From the IMG/VR virus record IMGVR_UViG_3300027963_004416, positions 1 to 64,000 of that record: a DNA stretch of 64,000 bases; one strand, 5' to 3'. The notes under the pieces were generated by a model that was given only the letters and a program-made list of their open reading frames with translations, was not told where the DNA came from and did no database searches. Positions 33,059 through 41,367 of this stretch are shown here, one piece after another. Position 1 is the stretch's first letter. Each line of letters begins with the position of its first letter. Position numbers and translations under genes: made by a program. Source of the DNA: a virus.

Positions 33059-33579
33059 TTAGCTAGAGGATTATCAAGAGCTTTCTTGATTTTATCATCT
33101 ACATCCTTACGAAGCTTTCTAAATTCACCATCATTCTCTTTATCGATTCTAGTCATCTCTGAGCGAAGATCCTTATCCAACTTGCTCATATCAGTTCTAG
33201 AATCTTTAACAGCATTATCCATATCACGCTGTGATTGTTTAGTATTTCTTTCGACCTGCTCAACTACTTCCTCTAGTCTACGAATATCAGCTTTGAGATC
33301 ATTTTTAATATCTCTAGTATAATCAGTAGATTTAGCAGAGTTTTCTTCTACTATAGCTAACTTCTTATCGATTTCAGATAAGTCTGGAGCAACGTAAGTT
33401 TGAATTGCTTCTTTCATATCCATATAATCTTTGTAGATTTCAAATCCACCCCAGAGAGTTCCTACAACAGCTGATACAATAGATCCAGCTAACATTAACT
33501 TCATTGGGGTAAAGCTAAAATTACCAATCTTTATTTCAGTATCAGCAATTTGTTCTTCTAAGTTTTTTTCTTCTAACAT
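33055..33579 (-). CDS. Membrane-anchored coiled-coil protein
   Basis: 174 residues. One membrane helix at about residues 30-46 (LAGSIVSAVVGTLWGG) precedes a long charged coiled coil (from about residue 65 to 165). It is the last gene of a three-gene minus-strand late block, 1 base after the Cys-repeat protein gene. A spanin or virion-membrane role is possible but unproven. Confidence 0.75.
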   Translation of the reverse strand: MLEEKNLEEQIADTEIKIGNFSFTPMKLMLAGSIVSAVVGTLWGGFEIYKDYMDMKEAIQTYVAPDLSEIDKKLAIVEENSAKSTDYTRDIKNDLKADIRRLEEVVEQVERNTKQSQRDMDNAVKDSRTDMSKLDKDLRSEMTRIDKENDGEFRKLRKDVDDKIKKALDNPLAN

Positions 33580-33580
33580 T

Positions 33581-35401
33581 TTAGTTACCTTTTAGTGAGT
33601 ATTGACTATCGATCATTTTTTCATGAAGCCTGTCACTACCACCTGATAAACCACGAAGCAAGCGTATATTATCAACATTATTTTGATTTTTATAAACTTC
33701 TACCTTCTTATAAAACTGAATATCTTTAAGAGTATTGTTTAAATAAGCATCAAACCCGGGAACAAATCCCATTGCTCCTATTACAATACCCTGATTATTA
33801 ATTTGTTCGTTCATTGATTTAGCTTGTCCCATGTTAGCAGCAGCTTGCGATCCTTTTTCAGCATTTGATTTCTGCGCAGATTCTTTAGCAGCGGCTCTAG
33901 CTGAAGCCATTTTAGCTGACTCAGGCTTGCTTTCAGTTTTAGTTTCTGACTTGGGTTCTGATTTAGACTCAGGTTTCGATTCTTGTTTACCAGGTTGACC
34001 TTGCTCCATCGGCGATTGCATTTGTGTAGACTGAGGCTGAGCTGTAAGGTTTACAGGAGCGGCTGGCGCAGCTCCTGTCGGTGCAGCGGTTGTAGCAGTT
34101 GATGTAATGGTCTGATTAACTACTGCATCAGGTACAAGGGCTACAGATGAAGGAGAGTTTGAAGAAGTCGAGACCGCAGTTGTTGACGCAGTTTCGGGTT
34201 TAGGAGTGTTTATTATATGTTGCTTGGCATATTCTTCAGCATACTTTGGACAGGTTCTATCGTATAGTCCATTAAGATTGCATTGTTGATTAAAGTAAGC
34301 AGTGCTGTACCCTGGGCAACCAGTATGATATAATGGATTCAACGAACATTGCTGATTGTAATACGCTAACTCATATCCCGGGCAACCAGTATCATAGAGA
34401 GGATTTAAAGAGCATTGATGGTTGTAATAAGCTTGATTGTAGCCAGGGCAACCAGTGTCGTATAAAGGATCAGTAGAACATTGCTGATTATAATATGCTT
34501 GTGTATACCCTGGGCATCCAGTATCGTACAGCGCGTTTAAAGAACATTGTTGAATATAATATGCTGCACCGTAACCGGGGCAGGAAGAACTAAACAGAGC
34601 AGTTATAGTGCACTGCTGGGCAAGATACGCTTCAGCATATCCCGGGCAAGAAGCATCGAATAGAGGATTAATTATACAAGGATTTCCTCCGCCTGTTCCT
34701 CCTAGTGCTTGCCATGAAACAGATCCACCTTGATTTATGTTTATCCCGCTCCCGTGATAGAATTGATAAAACTCACCCTTGCTTATATCTCCAATCATGC
34801 CTGAAGTAACCGGGCTTCCGGTTACAAGTGCTCCGGCTATTCTAGTATCAACAAGACCGGAAGCATCAATTTTTACTTCGAAGCTATTTCTATTATTAAT
34901 ATTTCCATACTGACTTACTCCGTACCACCCATATGTTAATGCATTAGCTTCGCGTAAGTAATAATGACTTCCTCCTTGATATGCTATTAAATCAGTCCAT
35001 AAAGGAACAATGGAATAATTGTATGCTGGGTTTCTTAAGGTGTTTAAGTTTTCTCCTGCGCAGCAAAAGCCTCCAGGAACATCTGGACCTTTAAAACTTA
35101 CTCCACCATTAGAATACATCCATGAGTTTGTAAAGCTTTGACCAAAGAAAGGAAAAGTAAACCCTAAAGGTATATTAACGTTACTATCATCACCCATAGT
35201 AACGTTAAAGGCTTGAGGGTTGTTTTTTATTTCAGCAAGAGGTATAGCATTTACACCTGTACCTACTGTTACGTTTAGTCCAGGTGCACCAGGAATAGGG
35301 ACGGTAATTATATCTGCTTTAGCAGGCTTAATAGCAGCTAATAATAAAACAGAGATAACAATTGCACCCCATAGTAAAAAGTTAATTAACTTATCTTTCA
35401 C
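33581..35401 (-). CDS. Secreted or virion surface protein with Cys-rich 22-residue repeats
   Basis: 606 residues. An N-terminal signal/membrane segment (about 8-24) is followed by a NIDO-like beta domain (about 65-235: FPFFGQSFTNSWMYSNGGVSF, IVPLWTDL). Seven 22-residue repeats (residues 242-395) have the pattern C..NPLYD..CPGY..AY..QQ, two Cys per unit. The C-terminal third is low-complexity (Ala/Ser/Lys/Glu, about 425-535) before a short folded end. Likely a late adhesin or host-surface protein; the function is not proven. It overlaps the upstream gene by 4 bases. Confidence 0.75.
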   Translation of the reverse strand: MKDKLINFLLWGAIVISVLLLAAIKPAKADIITVPIPGAPGLNVTVGTGVNAIPLAEIKNNPQAFNVTMGDDSNVNIPLGFTFPFFGQSFTNSWMYSNGGVSFKGPDVPGGFCCAGENLNTLRNPAYNYSIVPLWTDLIAYQGGSHYYLREANALTYGWYGVSQYGNINNRNSFEVKIDASGLVDTRIAGALVTGSPVTSGMIGDISKGEFYQFYHGSGININQGGSVSWQALGGTGGGNPCIINPLFDASCPGYAEAYLAQQCTITALFSSSCPGYGAAYYIQQCSLNALYDTGCPGYTQAYYNQQCSTDPLYDTGCPGYNQAYYNHQCSLNPLYDTGCPGYELAYYNQQCSLNPLYHTGCPGYSTAYFNQQCNLNGLYDRTCPKYAEEYAKQHIINTPKPETASTTAVSTSSNSPSSVALVPDAVVNQTITSTATTAAPTGAAPAAPVNLTAQPQSTQMQSPMEQGQPGKQESKPESKSEPKSETKTESKPESAKMASARAAAKESAQKSNAEKGSQAAANMGQAKSMNEQINNQGIVIGAMGFVPGFDAYLNNTLKDIQFYKKVEVYKNQNNVDNIRLLRGLSGGSDRLHEKMIDSQYSLKGN

Positions 35402-35865
35402 TCTTTACTTTTTACTTTTTGAGGCTGGCGAGTTGGATTAGCTTCCCAAATTTCTCTAGCCTTTTCACCTATTTGACCATCAACAGGACAGGGCGTTCCA
35501 GCATTTAACATAGCTGAGAATACTCTTTCATCTTGACAGAGAACAGATACTGCAGCTACTTTCATGCCCATGTCATAAAGATTCTTAGCAAGCTTTAAGC
35601 GCTCACAATTCTTATCGACATAGGTAGAACCAATAGCAATGCCTAGGATTTGAGTTTGAGCTGCTCCAGAAATACCAACAGCGCATACATCGCTATTAAT
35701 ACTTGTGAAGGATGGAGCTACAGCGGTTGGAGGAGGTGACTTGACGGTAGTTTCGCTTTTAGAGTCAGAGAAGCTTCTTGTAGTCGAATCAGTAACGATT
35801 GGCTCAGCGAATGAAGAAGAAGCAAATAATATAGCCATAACCAATGCAAGAGTGTTTTTATTCAT
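35398..35865 (-). CDS. Secreted protein with signal peptide, function unknown
   Basis: 155 residues with a clear signal peptide (MNKNTLALVMAILFASSSFA, then E). Four Cys in the mature part suggest disulfides in the periplasm. First gene of the minus-strand late block; a late-type promoter variant lies 31 bases upstream. Similar proteins occur next to Cys-repeat proteins in T4-like phages, as far as I recall. Confidence 0.75.
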   Translation of the reverse strand: MNKNTLALVMAILFASSSFAEPIVTDSTTRSFSDSKSETTVKSPPPTAVAPSFTSINSDVCAVGISGAAQTQILGIAIGSTYVDKNCERLKLAKNLYDMGMKVAAVSVLCQDERVFSAMLNAGTPCPVDGQIGEKAREIWEANPTRQPQKVKSKE

Positions 35866-35892
35866 GTTATTCCCTTGGGTTAGTTTACAGCG

Positions 35893-36504
35893 TTAGTATT
35901 TATTAAAGTTGTCAGCTGTGGACTTTGATCTCCCTAATCTATATCCTTCTGGTATCTTATCTGTGACTCTAATAACCTTTTCTTCTCCTGTGATAGGATT
36001 AAAACAGAAGGTCCATCCTTCCCTATGCTTGTTACCTATCTTTTTCTCTGCTATCTTTCGTTTTGATTCTTCAGTATGTTTTTTACCTGTGAAATTACTA
36101 GGTTGAGTCTTCTTTGTAGCGCTTATTTTCTGCTTATGCTCTTCAGTTAAGCCATTAGCATTTGGATGTAGTTCTTTGCTAAACTGTTTTCTTCTTCTTT
36201 CTCTATCTTCATCGGTAATCTTAAACTTAGTACCTGGTTTAGGACCGGGCTTTAACGGTTTTCTTAGAGGGTTTCTTAGAGGGGATACTTCTTTTTTGTC
36301 TAAGAAAGTTTTAACCGGGCATTTATATAACTTTCTTAGAGGTTCTATGCGGTTTCCCGCTATGAATTTGTCTTGATGTTTCTCTAATAATTCTATATGA
36401 AATAATCTAGGAGAATATTCTATGAAAACTGTCTTTTCTCCATCAAAGATATGGATTAACTTAGACTGAGTTAGCTTTTCAGTTATTAGATACACGCAGT
36501 ACAT
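35893..36504 (-). CDS. NUMOD3-bearing homing-endonuclease-like protein
   Basis: 203 residues. Two NUMOD3-type DNA-binding motifs (LTEEHKQKISATKK and HTEESKRKIAEKK, about residues 118-156) are followed by FCFNPITGEEKVI, as in phage homing nucleases. The N terminus has no clear GIY-YIG or HNH catalytic motif; the start YCVYLITEK might be a degenerate GIY-YIG strand. It may be a nuclease remnant or a free-standing DNA-binding protein. Confidence 0.65.
   Translation of the reverse strand: MYCVYLITEKLTQSKLIHIFDGEKTVFIEYSPRLFHIELLEKHQDKFIAGNRIEPLRKLYKCPVKTFLDKKEVSPLRNPLRKPLKPGPKPGTKFKITDEDRERRRKQFSKELHPNANGLTEEHKQKISATKKTQPSNFTGKKHTEESKRKIAEKKIGNKHREGWTFCFNPITGEEKVIRVTDKIPEGYRLGRSKSTADNFNKY
35897..35904 (-). 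promoter_or_regulatory. Late promoter variant (AATAAATA), minus strand
   Basis: TATTTATT on the plus strand reads AATAAATA on the minus strand, one base off the T4 late consensus, and precedes the three-gene minus-strand block. Confidence 0.5.
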
Positions 36505-36578
36505 AAGATAAGGTTATTAAAGCACTTTCGAAAATTGTTATCTATATCTATCTTGGCTAAAATCAGGGGAGAAAGTGG

Positions 36579-36607
36579 TTGACTTTTTTTCCGAGCGCTC
36601 GTAAAAT
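36579..36607 (+). promoter_or_regulatory. Early promoter, leader family A
   Basis: TTGACT, 17-base spacer, TAAAAT. The leader carries TTAGGGAAACACACACAAGG, shared with the promoter at 37152. Confidence 0.8.
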
Positions 36608-36645
36608 GATTGTGTTGTTAGGGAAACACACACAAGGAGACATAG

Positions 36646-37155
36646 ATGAGCAGCAACAAGACCGATATCAAAGTAGACGAAAACGTTTTCACTACCGTCC
36701 AGATCAATACCTACATGAAGGGTAACCTGGAAGTTTTTCGCAAGGTTGTCGCAGCAGCGAAGAAGGCTATCGAAGCTCCGTTGCGCGAAAAGCTGACAGA
36801 TGCAGGTAACGATGTTCGTATCATATACTACCTGAAGAACCTCAAGACCAAGCGCACGCACGGCAAGTGCATCCGTAGCAGTAACGGCAAGCTGATTACC
36901 GTACTGCTTAACGCAAAGGTTTTGCCGAGCTTCAAGGATATGGCTGAGACGCTCGGTCATGAGATGGTTCACGTTGAGCAGTACATGTCCGGGCGCCTTG
37001 CTCGCGACGGGTATCACCACGTCTGGAACGGTCAGAAGCATGTAGGTCGCGGTGCTACCTTCGAGAGCTATCGCAACCTGCCTTGGGAGATTGAGGCGTT
37101 CGATCGCCAGGCTGCCGAAGCTTCGAAGATCGTCAATGCGTACCACAAGGGTTGA
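36646..37155 (+). CDS. SprT-like zinc metalloprotease, copy 2
   Basis: 169 residues with LGHEMVHVEQY (HExxH at 105-109) and LPWEIEAFDRQ downstream, the same plan as the gene at 32380-32850. Codon choice is more G+C-rich than in copy 1. It has its own strong early promoter, so it would act just after infection. Confidence 0.75.
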   Translation: MSSNKTDIKVDENVFTTVQINTYMKGNLEVFRKVVAAAKKAIEAPLREKLTDAGNDVRIIYYLKNLKTKRTHGKCIRSSNGKLITVLLNAKVLPSFKDMAETLGHEMVHVEQYMSGRLARDGYHHVWNGQKHVGRGATFESYRNLPWEIEAFDRQAAEASKIVNAYHKG

Positions 37156-37180
37156 CTTTATTTCTGCGTGACGCTATCAT
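37152..37180 (+). promoter_or_regulatory. Early promoter, leader family A
   Basis: TTGACT, 17-base spacer, TATCAT; it overlaps the stop of the SprT-like gene. The leader repeats TTAGGGAAAACACACACAAG. Confidence 0.8.
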
Positions 37181-37218
37181 GTATTGGTCGTTAGGGAAAA
37201 CACACACAAGGAGAGAAA

Positions 37219-38094
37219 ATGATTTCTGTGACTCAAGTCGGTAACAAGTTCGTCGGTTCGATCGACGGTGTCGAAGTTGTTCGTTCGGTGAACGCTTCGT
37301 ATGTCAACAAGAAGGTTCGCGAGATGAGCTCGTCAAGCTTCATACCTCAAGCTGCTGAACCGGTTTCGCAGTTCGGCATTAATCAGCGTTTTGACTTTAC
37401 TTCAGATCTCGTGACGATGGTCGCGAAGGGTCAGACTGCTTCGGCCGTTATTACTGGCGAAGGCGGTCTTGGCAAGTCGTTTACGGTAGTTGCTGCTCTG
37501 AAGGCCGCTGGTCTGAAAGACTTTAGCGAAAAGGAACCGGGTGAGGTTGCTGCTCCGCGTTCGACTTATCGCATCGTTAAGGGCTTTTCGACTGCGAAGG
37601 GTCTTTATCGTGTTCTGTATGAGAACCGTAACTCGATTATCGTTTTCGATGATTGCGATAGCATTCTGAAGGACGCTGATGCGCTTAACCTGCTCAAGGG
37701 TGCGCTTGATTCGTATGATCGTCGCATTATCTCGTGGAATACTTCGCGTATTGACGATCTGCCGCGTTTCTTCCAGTTCAAGGGCGGGGTCGTGTTCATC
37801 TCGAATATGCCGCAATCAAAGATCGATCAGGCTATTCGTTCGCGTTCGATGAACGTTGACCTGTCGATGACGACCGATCAGAAGATCGAGCGCATGGAGA
37901 CTCTCGTTATTACTCCGAGCTTTCAGCCGGATATGAATGCAGGTGTTAAGCGTGATGCTCTTGATCTGATTAAGCAGAAGCGTAATGAGGCTCGTGAGAT
38001 TAGCTTGCGTACGCTGCTGATGGTTGCGAAGATTCGTAACTCGGGTAAGCCGGACTGGAAGAGCCTGGCGACTTATATGCTGGTTAACGGTTAA
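37219..38094 (+). CDS. AAA+ ATPase
   Basis: 291 residues. Walker A GEGGLGKSF lies at 80-88, Walker B IIVFDDCDS at about 138-146, and a sensor-like VVFISNMPQ and an SRSM arginine segment follow. It resembles phage-encoded single-domain AAA proteins of unknown role. Strong early promoter and AAGGAG site indicate abundant early expression. Confidence 0.8.
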   Translation: MISVTQVGNKFVGSIDGVEVVRSVNASYVNKKVREMSSSSFIPQAAEPVSQFGINQRFDFTSDLVTMVAKGQTASAVITGEGGLGKSFTVVAALKAAGLKDFSEKEPGEVAAPRSTYRIVKGFSTAKGLYRVLYENRNSIIVFDDCDSILKDADALNLLKGALDSYDRRIISWNTSRIDDLPRFFQFKGGVVFISNMPQSKIDQAIRSRSMNVDLSMTTDQKIERMETLVITPSFQPDMNAGVKRDALDLIKQKRNEAREISLRTLLMVAKIRNSGKPDWKSLATYMLVNG

Positions 38095-38095
38095 A

Positions 38096-38320
38096 ATGAA
38101 CAACCGATTAACTGCATTGGTTAATGTTGCCACTAGAGCTACGGCAAACAAGCCAGAAACTATGCCAGCTCTTTTGGCGCAGCTTATTATTGAAGACTGT
38201 ATTAAGTTGTGTAATATAGATTCTGATAGTGATAAGACATGGGAAATTGATATTGGCAGAATGATGGCTGCTGCAGAGATTCAATTAAAAATAAAAAAGG
38301 CATATAAAGATAATGATTAG
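38096..38320 (+). CDS. Small helical protein, function unknown
   Basis: 74 residues from ATG 38096, one base after the AAA gene stop. Mostly helical (NRLTALVNVATRATANKPETM). It overlaps the next gene by 8 bases. Confidence 0.6.
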   Translation: MNNRLTALVNVATRATANKPETMPALLAQLIIEDCIKLCNIDSDSDKTWEIDIGRMMAAAEIQLKIKKAYKDND

Positions 38321-38624
38321 TGTTCGTGAGATTACTAACTGGGATTGGAGTAATCATACCTATTTTCTTAATGACTCTCAAAACAAGCTATTAGGTTATC
38401 AAATAGATGGCGAGAAACCGGTCACGTTCACCTCGCCGATGGACTTCGATAAACGCGGGCGTAAGTTTGAAGTTATTAAAGCTGATACAGAAAAGAATAC
38501 TCGCATCATTCGAGGTTCAAAAGGTAGTGTTTATTATATTACTAATGTAAATGGCGTTGAACGATGTACGTGTACTGGATTTAAGTATCACGGCAAATGC
38601 AAACATATTAAGGAGGCAGTATGA
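38313..38624 (+). CDS. SWIM-type zinc-finger protein
   Basis: 103 residues ending CTCTGFKYHGKCKHIKEAV, a CxCx(n)CxH SWIM zinc motif. SWIM domains bind DNA or protein. The N-terminal 85 residues are beta-rich and unrecognised. Confidence 0.75.
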   Translation: MISVREITNWDWSNHTYFLNDSQNKLLGYQIDGEKPVTFTSPMDFDKRGRKFEVIKADTEKNTRIIRGSKGSVYYITNVNGVERCTCTGFKYHGKCKHIKEAV

Positions 38625-38776
38625 GTAAGTCACCGTTTGAAATTCGTCTAGATATTTTCCGTCAAGCATATCATATTACATGGGAAAATTCTAATAAGGA
38701 TGCTACAGCAGAAGAAGTAATTAACGCTTCTTTTGAACTAGCTGCACGTATTAAGGCCTTTGTGGATAAAAGCTAA
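38621..38776 (+). CDS. 51-residue protein, function unknown
   Basis: ATG 38621 behind a perfect AAGGAGG site; overlaps both the previous stop and the next start (TAATG). Sequence begins MSKSPFEIRLDIFRQAYHI and looks helical. Confidence 0.7.
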   Translation: MSKSPFEIRLDIFRQAYHITWENSNKDATAEEVINASFELAARIKAFVDKS

Positions 38777-39126
38777 TGAGCGATAATATTATTAAGCCTT
38801 TCGATCTTCAAGAAACTATTGACGATTTTATCGATTATTTCGATTGGGAACGCGTTAATGATGTGATGGAACATTTGGATTGGAGATGGGCTACTATCGG
38901 AAACGATATTCCTTCTATTCCTCAAATGAAGAAGCATGCTCGTAAATATCTTCGAGAAGTCGCTGAAGGAGTATTGAAGCAAGCAACTGAAAAACCAGAT
39001 CTTGATTCGGTAAACTATTATACTAGTACAGGTGGCTTTTATTACGAAGCTACCAAATACAAAGATAGCGATAAAATCTATCTAAAGATGCACTTCGCCG
39101 TATCGGAGTGGAGCAATTACGACTAG
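38776..39126 (+). CDS. Phage protein, function unknown
   Basis: 116 residues, rich in Asp, Trp and Tyr. The likely-helical N terminus contains DWERVNDVMEHLDWRWATIG; the second half (YYTSTGGFYYEATKY) is strand-rich. Similar proteins occur in early regions of T4-like phages; no function is known to me. Confidence 0.7.
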   Translation: MSDNIIKPFDLQETIDDFIDYFDWERVNDVMEHLDWRWATIGNDIPSIPQMKKHARKYLREVAEGVLKQATEKPDLDSVNYYTSTGGFYYEATKYKDSDKIYLKMHFAVSEWSNYD

Positions 39127-39155
39127 TTGACTTTATTTCTTCGTCACGCTACAAT
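39127..39155 (+). promoter_or_regulatory. Early promoter
   Basis: TTGACT, 17-base spacer, TACAAT, next to the stop of the upstream gene. Confidence 0.78.
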
Positions 39156-39180
39156 GTCTATGTTGAGTGAGGAGAACGAA

Positions 39181-39306
39181 ATGAAACCAAGGAACTTTTT
39201 TGCAGTGCATGCGCACTTCCGCAAGGGCGGTGCGCATGGTAAGACCAACAAGGCTAATCGCAAGCAAGGTAAGCAGAACCTTCAAAAGGAGCTTCGTAGT
39301 GTTTGA
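39181..39306 (+). CDS. 41-residue very basic protein
   Basis: ATG 39181 with GAGGAGAA upstream. His, Lys and Arg make up a large part (HAHFRKGGAHGKTNKANRKQ). It is the first gene after an early promoter, so it could bind nucleic acid or a host protein early on. Confidence 0.65.
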   Translation: MKPRNFFAVHAHFRKGGAHGKTNKANRKQGKQNLQKELRSV

Positions 39307-39529
39307 TTCTCATGCTCGAGAACAGAACTTCGAGGAATCCGAGATGGGCCAGCTACATGCTATCCATCTAAGCGAGAACGCCGTAGCGAGGGTGAGAGCA
39401 GGTCTCTCCTATGCTCCTAGCCTGTCGCATTGTATTGACTGCGGAGAAGAAATTCCAGAAGCCCGGCGCAAAGCTGCATCAGGCGTATGTCGATGCATCT
39501 TTTGTCAAGAGGATTTCGAAAGGAGATAG
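39299..39529 (+). CDS. DksA/TraR-like C4 zinc-finger protein
   Basis: 76 residues from GTG 39299 with AAGGAG upstream. HCIDCGEEIPEARR..ASGVCRCIFCQ gives Cys45, Cys48, Cys66 and Cys69 of the TraR zinc finger. TraR binds the secondary channel of host RNA polymerase and changes promoter choice without ppGpp, fitting an early host-takeover role. Confidence 0.85.
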   Translation: MFDSHAREQNFEESEMGQLHAIHLSENAVARVRAGLSYAPSLSHCIDCGEEIPEARRKAASGVCRCIFCQEDFERR

Positions 39530-39530
39530 C

Positions 39531-39665
39531 ATGAGTCGTTATCGCTACTGGATGGACAATAGATGCCCTCGATTGCTAAAGTTCCTTGACCAGTTTACTT
39601 TCATAGAGTGGGCTTTTGTGGTTGCTTTAATTTCTTTTCCCCTGTATACTGTCTTTGTTAACTAA
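39531..39665 (+). CDS. 44-residue membrane protein
   Basis: ATG 39531 behind AAGGAGAT. Basic N terminus (MSRYRYWMDNRCPRLLKFL) followed by one membrane helix (EWAFVVALISFPLYTVFV). Confidence 0.65.
   Translation: MSRYRYWMDNRCPRLLKFLDQFTFIEWAFVVALISFPLYTVFVN
39622..39650 (+). promoter_or_regulatory. Early promoter
   Basis: TTGCTT, 17-base spacer, TATACT, inside the end of the small membrane gene; the following leader has AAGGAGACACACACATG. Confidence 0.65.
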
Positions 39666-39677
39666 GGAGACACACAC

Positions 39678-39866
39678 ATGACGAACTTGACGAACGATCA
39701 ACGCGGCGAAACTATCCTCAACCTCATCGAGGCTGGCGATATGGATATTCGCTTCATTGCCAACCGACTGGTTGCGCGCAATCCTGAGCAAGCAGCGCTG
39801 CTTGCCGACTTCCTAAACACCTACATTCAAATCTTTGACGTGAAGAACTCGCAGGAGGTTGCGTAA
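39678..39866 (+). CDS. Small helical protein, function unknown
   Basis: 62 residues (TNDQRGETILNLIEAGDMDIRF), acidic and helical. ATG preceded by AAGGAG; the stop overlaps the next ATG by 1 base. Confidence 0.65.
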   Translation: MTNLTNDQRGETILNLIEAGDMDIRFIANRLVARNPEQAALLADFLNTYIQIFDVKNSQEVA

Positions 39867-40351
39867 TGTTTACTCTTACTAAAGAAGAGCAAGAGAGCAT
39901 TCATAATGGCATTTGTCGTCTTGAGAGCGCTATTCAAGAGCTTGAGGATGTCCTTTCGCCTCGTTTGATTAGTACTCTTCAAAAGGCCAAGCAGGGTATT
40001 GAAAAAGGCTTCAAAAACGTTCGCTTGCAGGAAGCCGAATGGTTTAATACTCAGATGGATGTTTTTGAACAGATTCGAATGGCTAACGGGCTTCATACTA
40101 CCTGGTCTATTTTCGAAGTCGAGAATATCTACGACGATTCTAAAATCCGAGGTACTACTTTGGTATTTGAGGGCTGGGAAAGTGATGCCGAGGTTCCCAT
40201 TACCTGTAATCCGATTAACGGTGAAGTGTCTTGGATGCATTTGTGGATGGCTGCCGATAAGGCTATTCAGGAATCTAACGATCATCATACCTTTATTGAG
40301 AAGTTCATTCCGATGTCCGATGGGCGCGTTCGTCTGATTTGTGGGAGCTAA
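39866..40351 (+). CDS. Phage protein with helical N terminus, function unknown
   Basis: 161 residues. The first 70 residues are a likely coiled coil (EEQESIHNGICRLESAIQEL); the rest is mixed (TTWSIFEVENIYDD, ...EVSWMHLWMAADKAI). No family recognised. It is followed by three tightly packed small genes. Confidence 0.65.
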   Translation: MFTLTKEEQESIHNGICRLESAIQELEDVLSPRLISTLQKAKQGIEKGFKNVRLQEAEWFNTQMDVFEQIRMANGLHTTWSIFEVENIYDDSKIRGTTLVFEGWESDAEVPITCNPINGEVSWMHLWMAADKAIQESNDHHTFIEKFIPMSDGRVRLICGS

Positions 40352-40352
40352 T

Positions 40353-40532
40353 ATGAACGAATATTTTAAGAAACAAATTGAAGAAGGTGCCACAAACCAG
40401 TTTTTCTATGCTATAATGCAAGAAGGTAACTTGACCATTCAGCGGCATCGTGGCACACTGGATACCTTGCCCATGTTAGAATATGTGCGGCACTTGACTG
40501 ATGGTGTGCCCCTGTTCAAGGAAACAAAATGA
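40353..40532 (+). CDS. Small protein, function unknown
   Basis: 59 residues from ATG 40353 (GGGAG upstream), an alternative GTG at 40341 being less likely. Overlaps the next gene by 4 bases. Confidence 0.6.
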   Translation: MNEYFKKQIEEGATNQFFYAIMQEGNLTIQRHRGTLDTLPMLEYVRHLTDGVPLFKETK

Positions 40533-40756
40533 ACCAACGAATTCGAGAACTTGCTGAACAGGCTGGATTTTATTATACTGACAAGACTGGGTTTATTACA
40601 CCTGCTGGTTGTAATCCTGCAAAGTTCGCCGAGTTGATTGTGCAGGAATGTTTAGGCATTGTAGACGATGCTGAACGAGGTGGTAGTAATGATATTTGGG
40701 ACAATGCCGTGAAGTTTATTAAACGAGATTTACAAGAACATTTCGGAGTTGAATGA
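40529..40756 (+). CDS. Small protein, function unknown
   Basis: 75 residues: NQRIRELAEQAGFYYTDKTG, then KFAELIVQECLGIVDDAE. This pattern is common in small Caudoviricetes proteins of unknown role. Overlaps both neighbours by 4 bases. Confidence 0.7.
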   Translation: MNQRIRELAEQAGFYYTDKTGFITPAGCNPAKFAELIVQECLGIVDDAERGGSNDIWDNAVKFIKRDLQEHFGVE

Positions 40757-40971
40757 TGGGATTCTTTAATACTGGTATTCCTCGTTATAGTTACCGCGGT
40801 AGTAATGATCGTATTCCTTCGCGGGATGATAATTCATATTGCGCATACAAAGCTCCTGAGAAGCGTTATACTGGGAACAATATGGTAGGTATTACCATTA
40901 TGCACAAGAGCTGCCTTCAGCCTATCTTTAATGAAGAGTCGGCTATTGATGCTGCTACAATGAGACGTTGA
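40753..40971 (+). CDS. Small protein, function unknown
   Basis: 72 residues (or 71 from ATG 40756), polar, rich in Arg, Ser and Tyr in the first half (GIPRYSYRGSNDRIPSRDDN). Coupled to the gene upstream. Confidence 0.6.
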   Translation: MMGFFNTGIPRYSYRGSNDRIPSRDDNSYCAYKAPEKRYTGNNMVGITIMHKSCLQPIFNEESAIDAATMRR

Positions 40972-40996
40972 GTTATTATTCATTATAGGTCATAAT
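40968..40996 (+). promoter_or_regulatory. Early promoter close to a start codon
   Basis: TTGAGT, 17-base spacer, CATAAT. The -10 ends 6 bases before ATG 41003, so transcription would start at or beside the codon. Confidence 0.65.
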
Positions 40997-41002
40997 AGAG
41001 CT

Positions 41003-41311
41003 ATGTTATACGCCGATATTAAATTAGTTGACGGTTCCGTTACGCGGAAGTTTTTCGAGGACCGTGCGAAGGGTTATGGAGATTTTGGTTATGTTAAGTA
41101 TCTTCTTCGCAAAGAGTTTGGAAAAGATTCCACTCTATTATCCATTGGTGCAATTCCTGACGAACGAGTTCACGGATGGACACCTCCTAAGCCTCCTATC
41201 GATTATGAGTTTGAGAACATGAGGCATACAAAGTTTGCATTCGGACGAACAACGAAAAAGGTCATCGGTTTCGTTCCTCGCGACGACGACTTCGACGAGG
41301 AAAGTGCTTGA
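41003..41311 (+). CDS. Phage protein, function unknown, likely leaderless
   Basis: 102 residues (MLYADIKLVDGSVTRKFFED). The stretch YVKYLLRKEFGKDSTLLSIG looks alpha/beta; the C terminus is acidic (RDDDFDEESA). No ribosome site is visible, and the promoter is so close that the message is probably leaderless. Confidence 0.65.
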   Translation: MLYADIKLVDGSVTRKFFEDRAKGYGDFGYVKYLLRKEFGKDSTLLSIGAIPDERVHGWTPPKPPIDYEFENMRHTKFAFGRTTKKVIGFVPRDDDFDEESA

Positions 41312-41336
41312 CTTAATTCTCGTGCCACGCTAAAAT
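41308..41336 (+). promoter_or_regulatory. Early promoter cassette
   Basis: TTGACT, 17-base spacer, TAAAAT, followed by a GAGAGAAAGGAG leader. Confidence 0.8.
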
Positions 41337-41367
41337 TAGTTCAACATTGAGAGAAAGGAGATGTGAG

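Noticed and set aside
40389-40417. TATAAT at 40412 as a promoter
   Set aside because: No -35 element at 16-18 bases upstream, and it is inside a reading frame with no gene start following.
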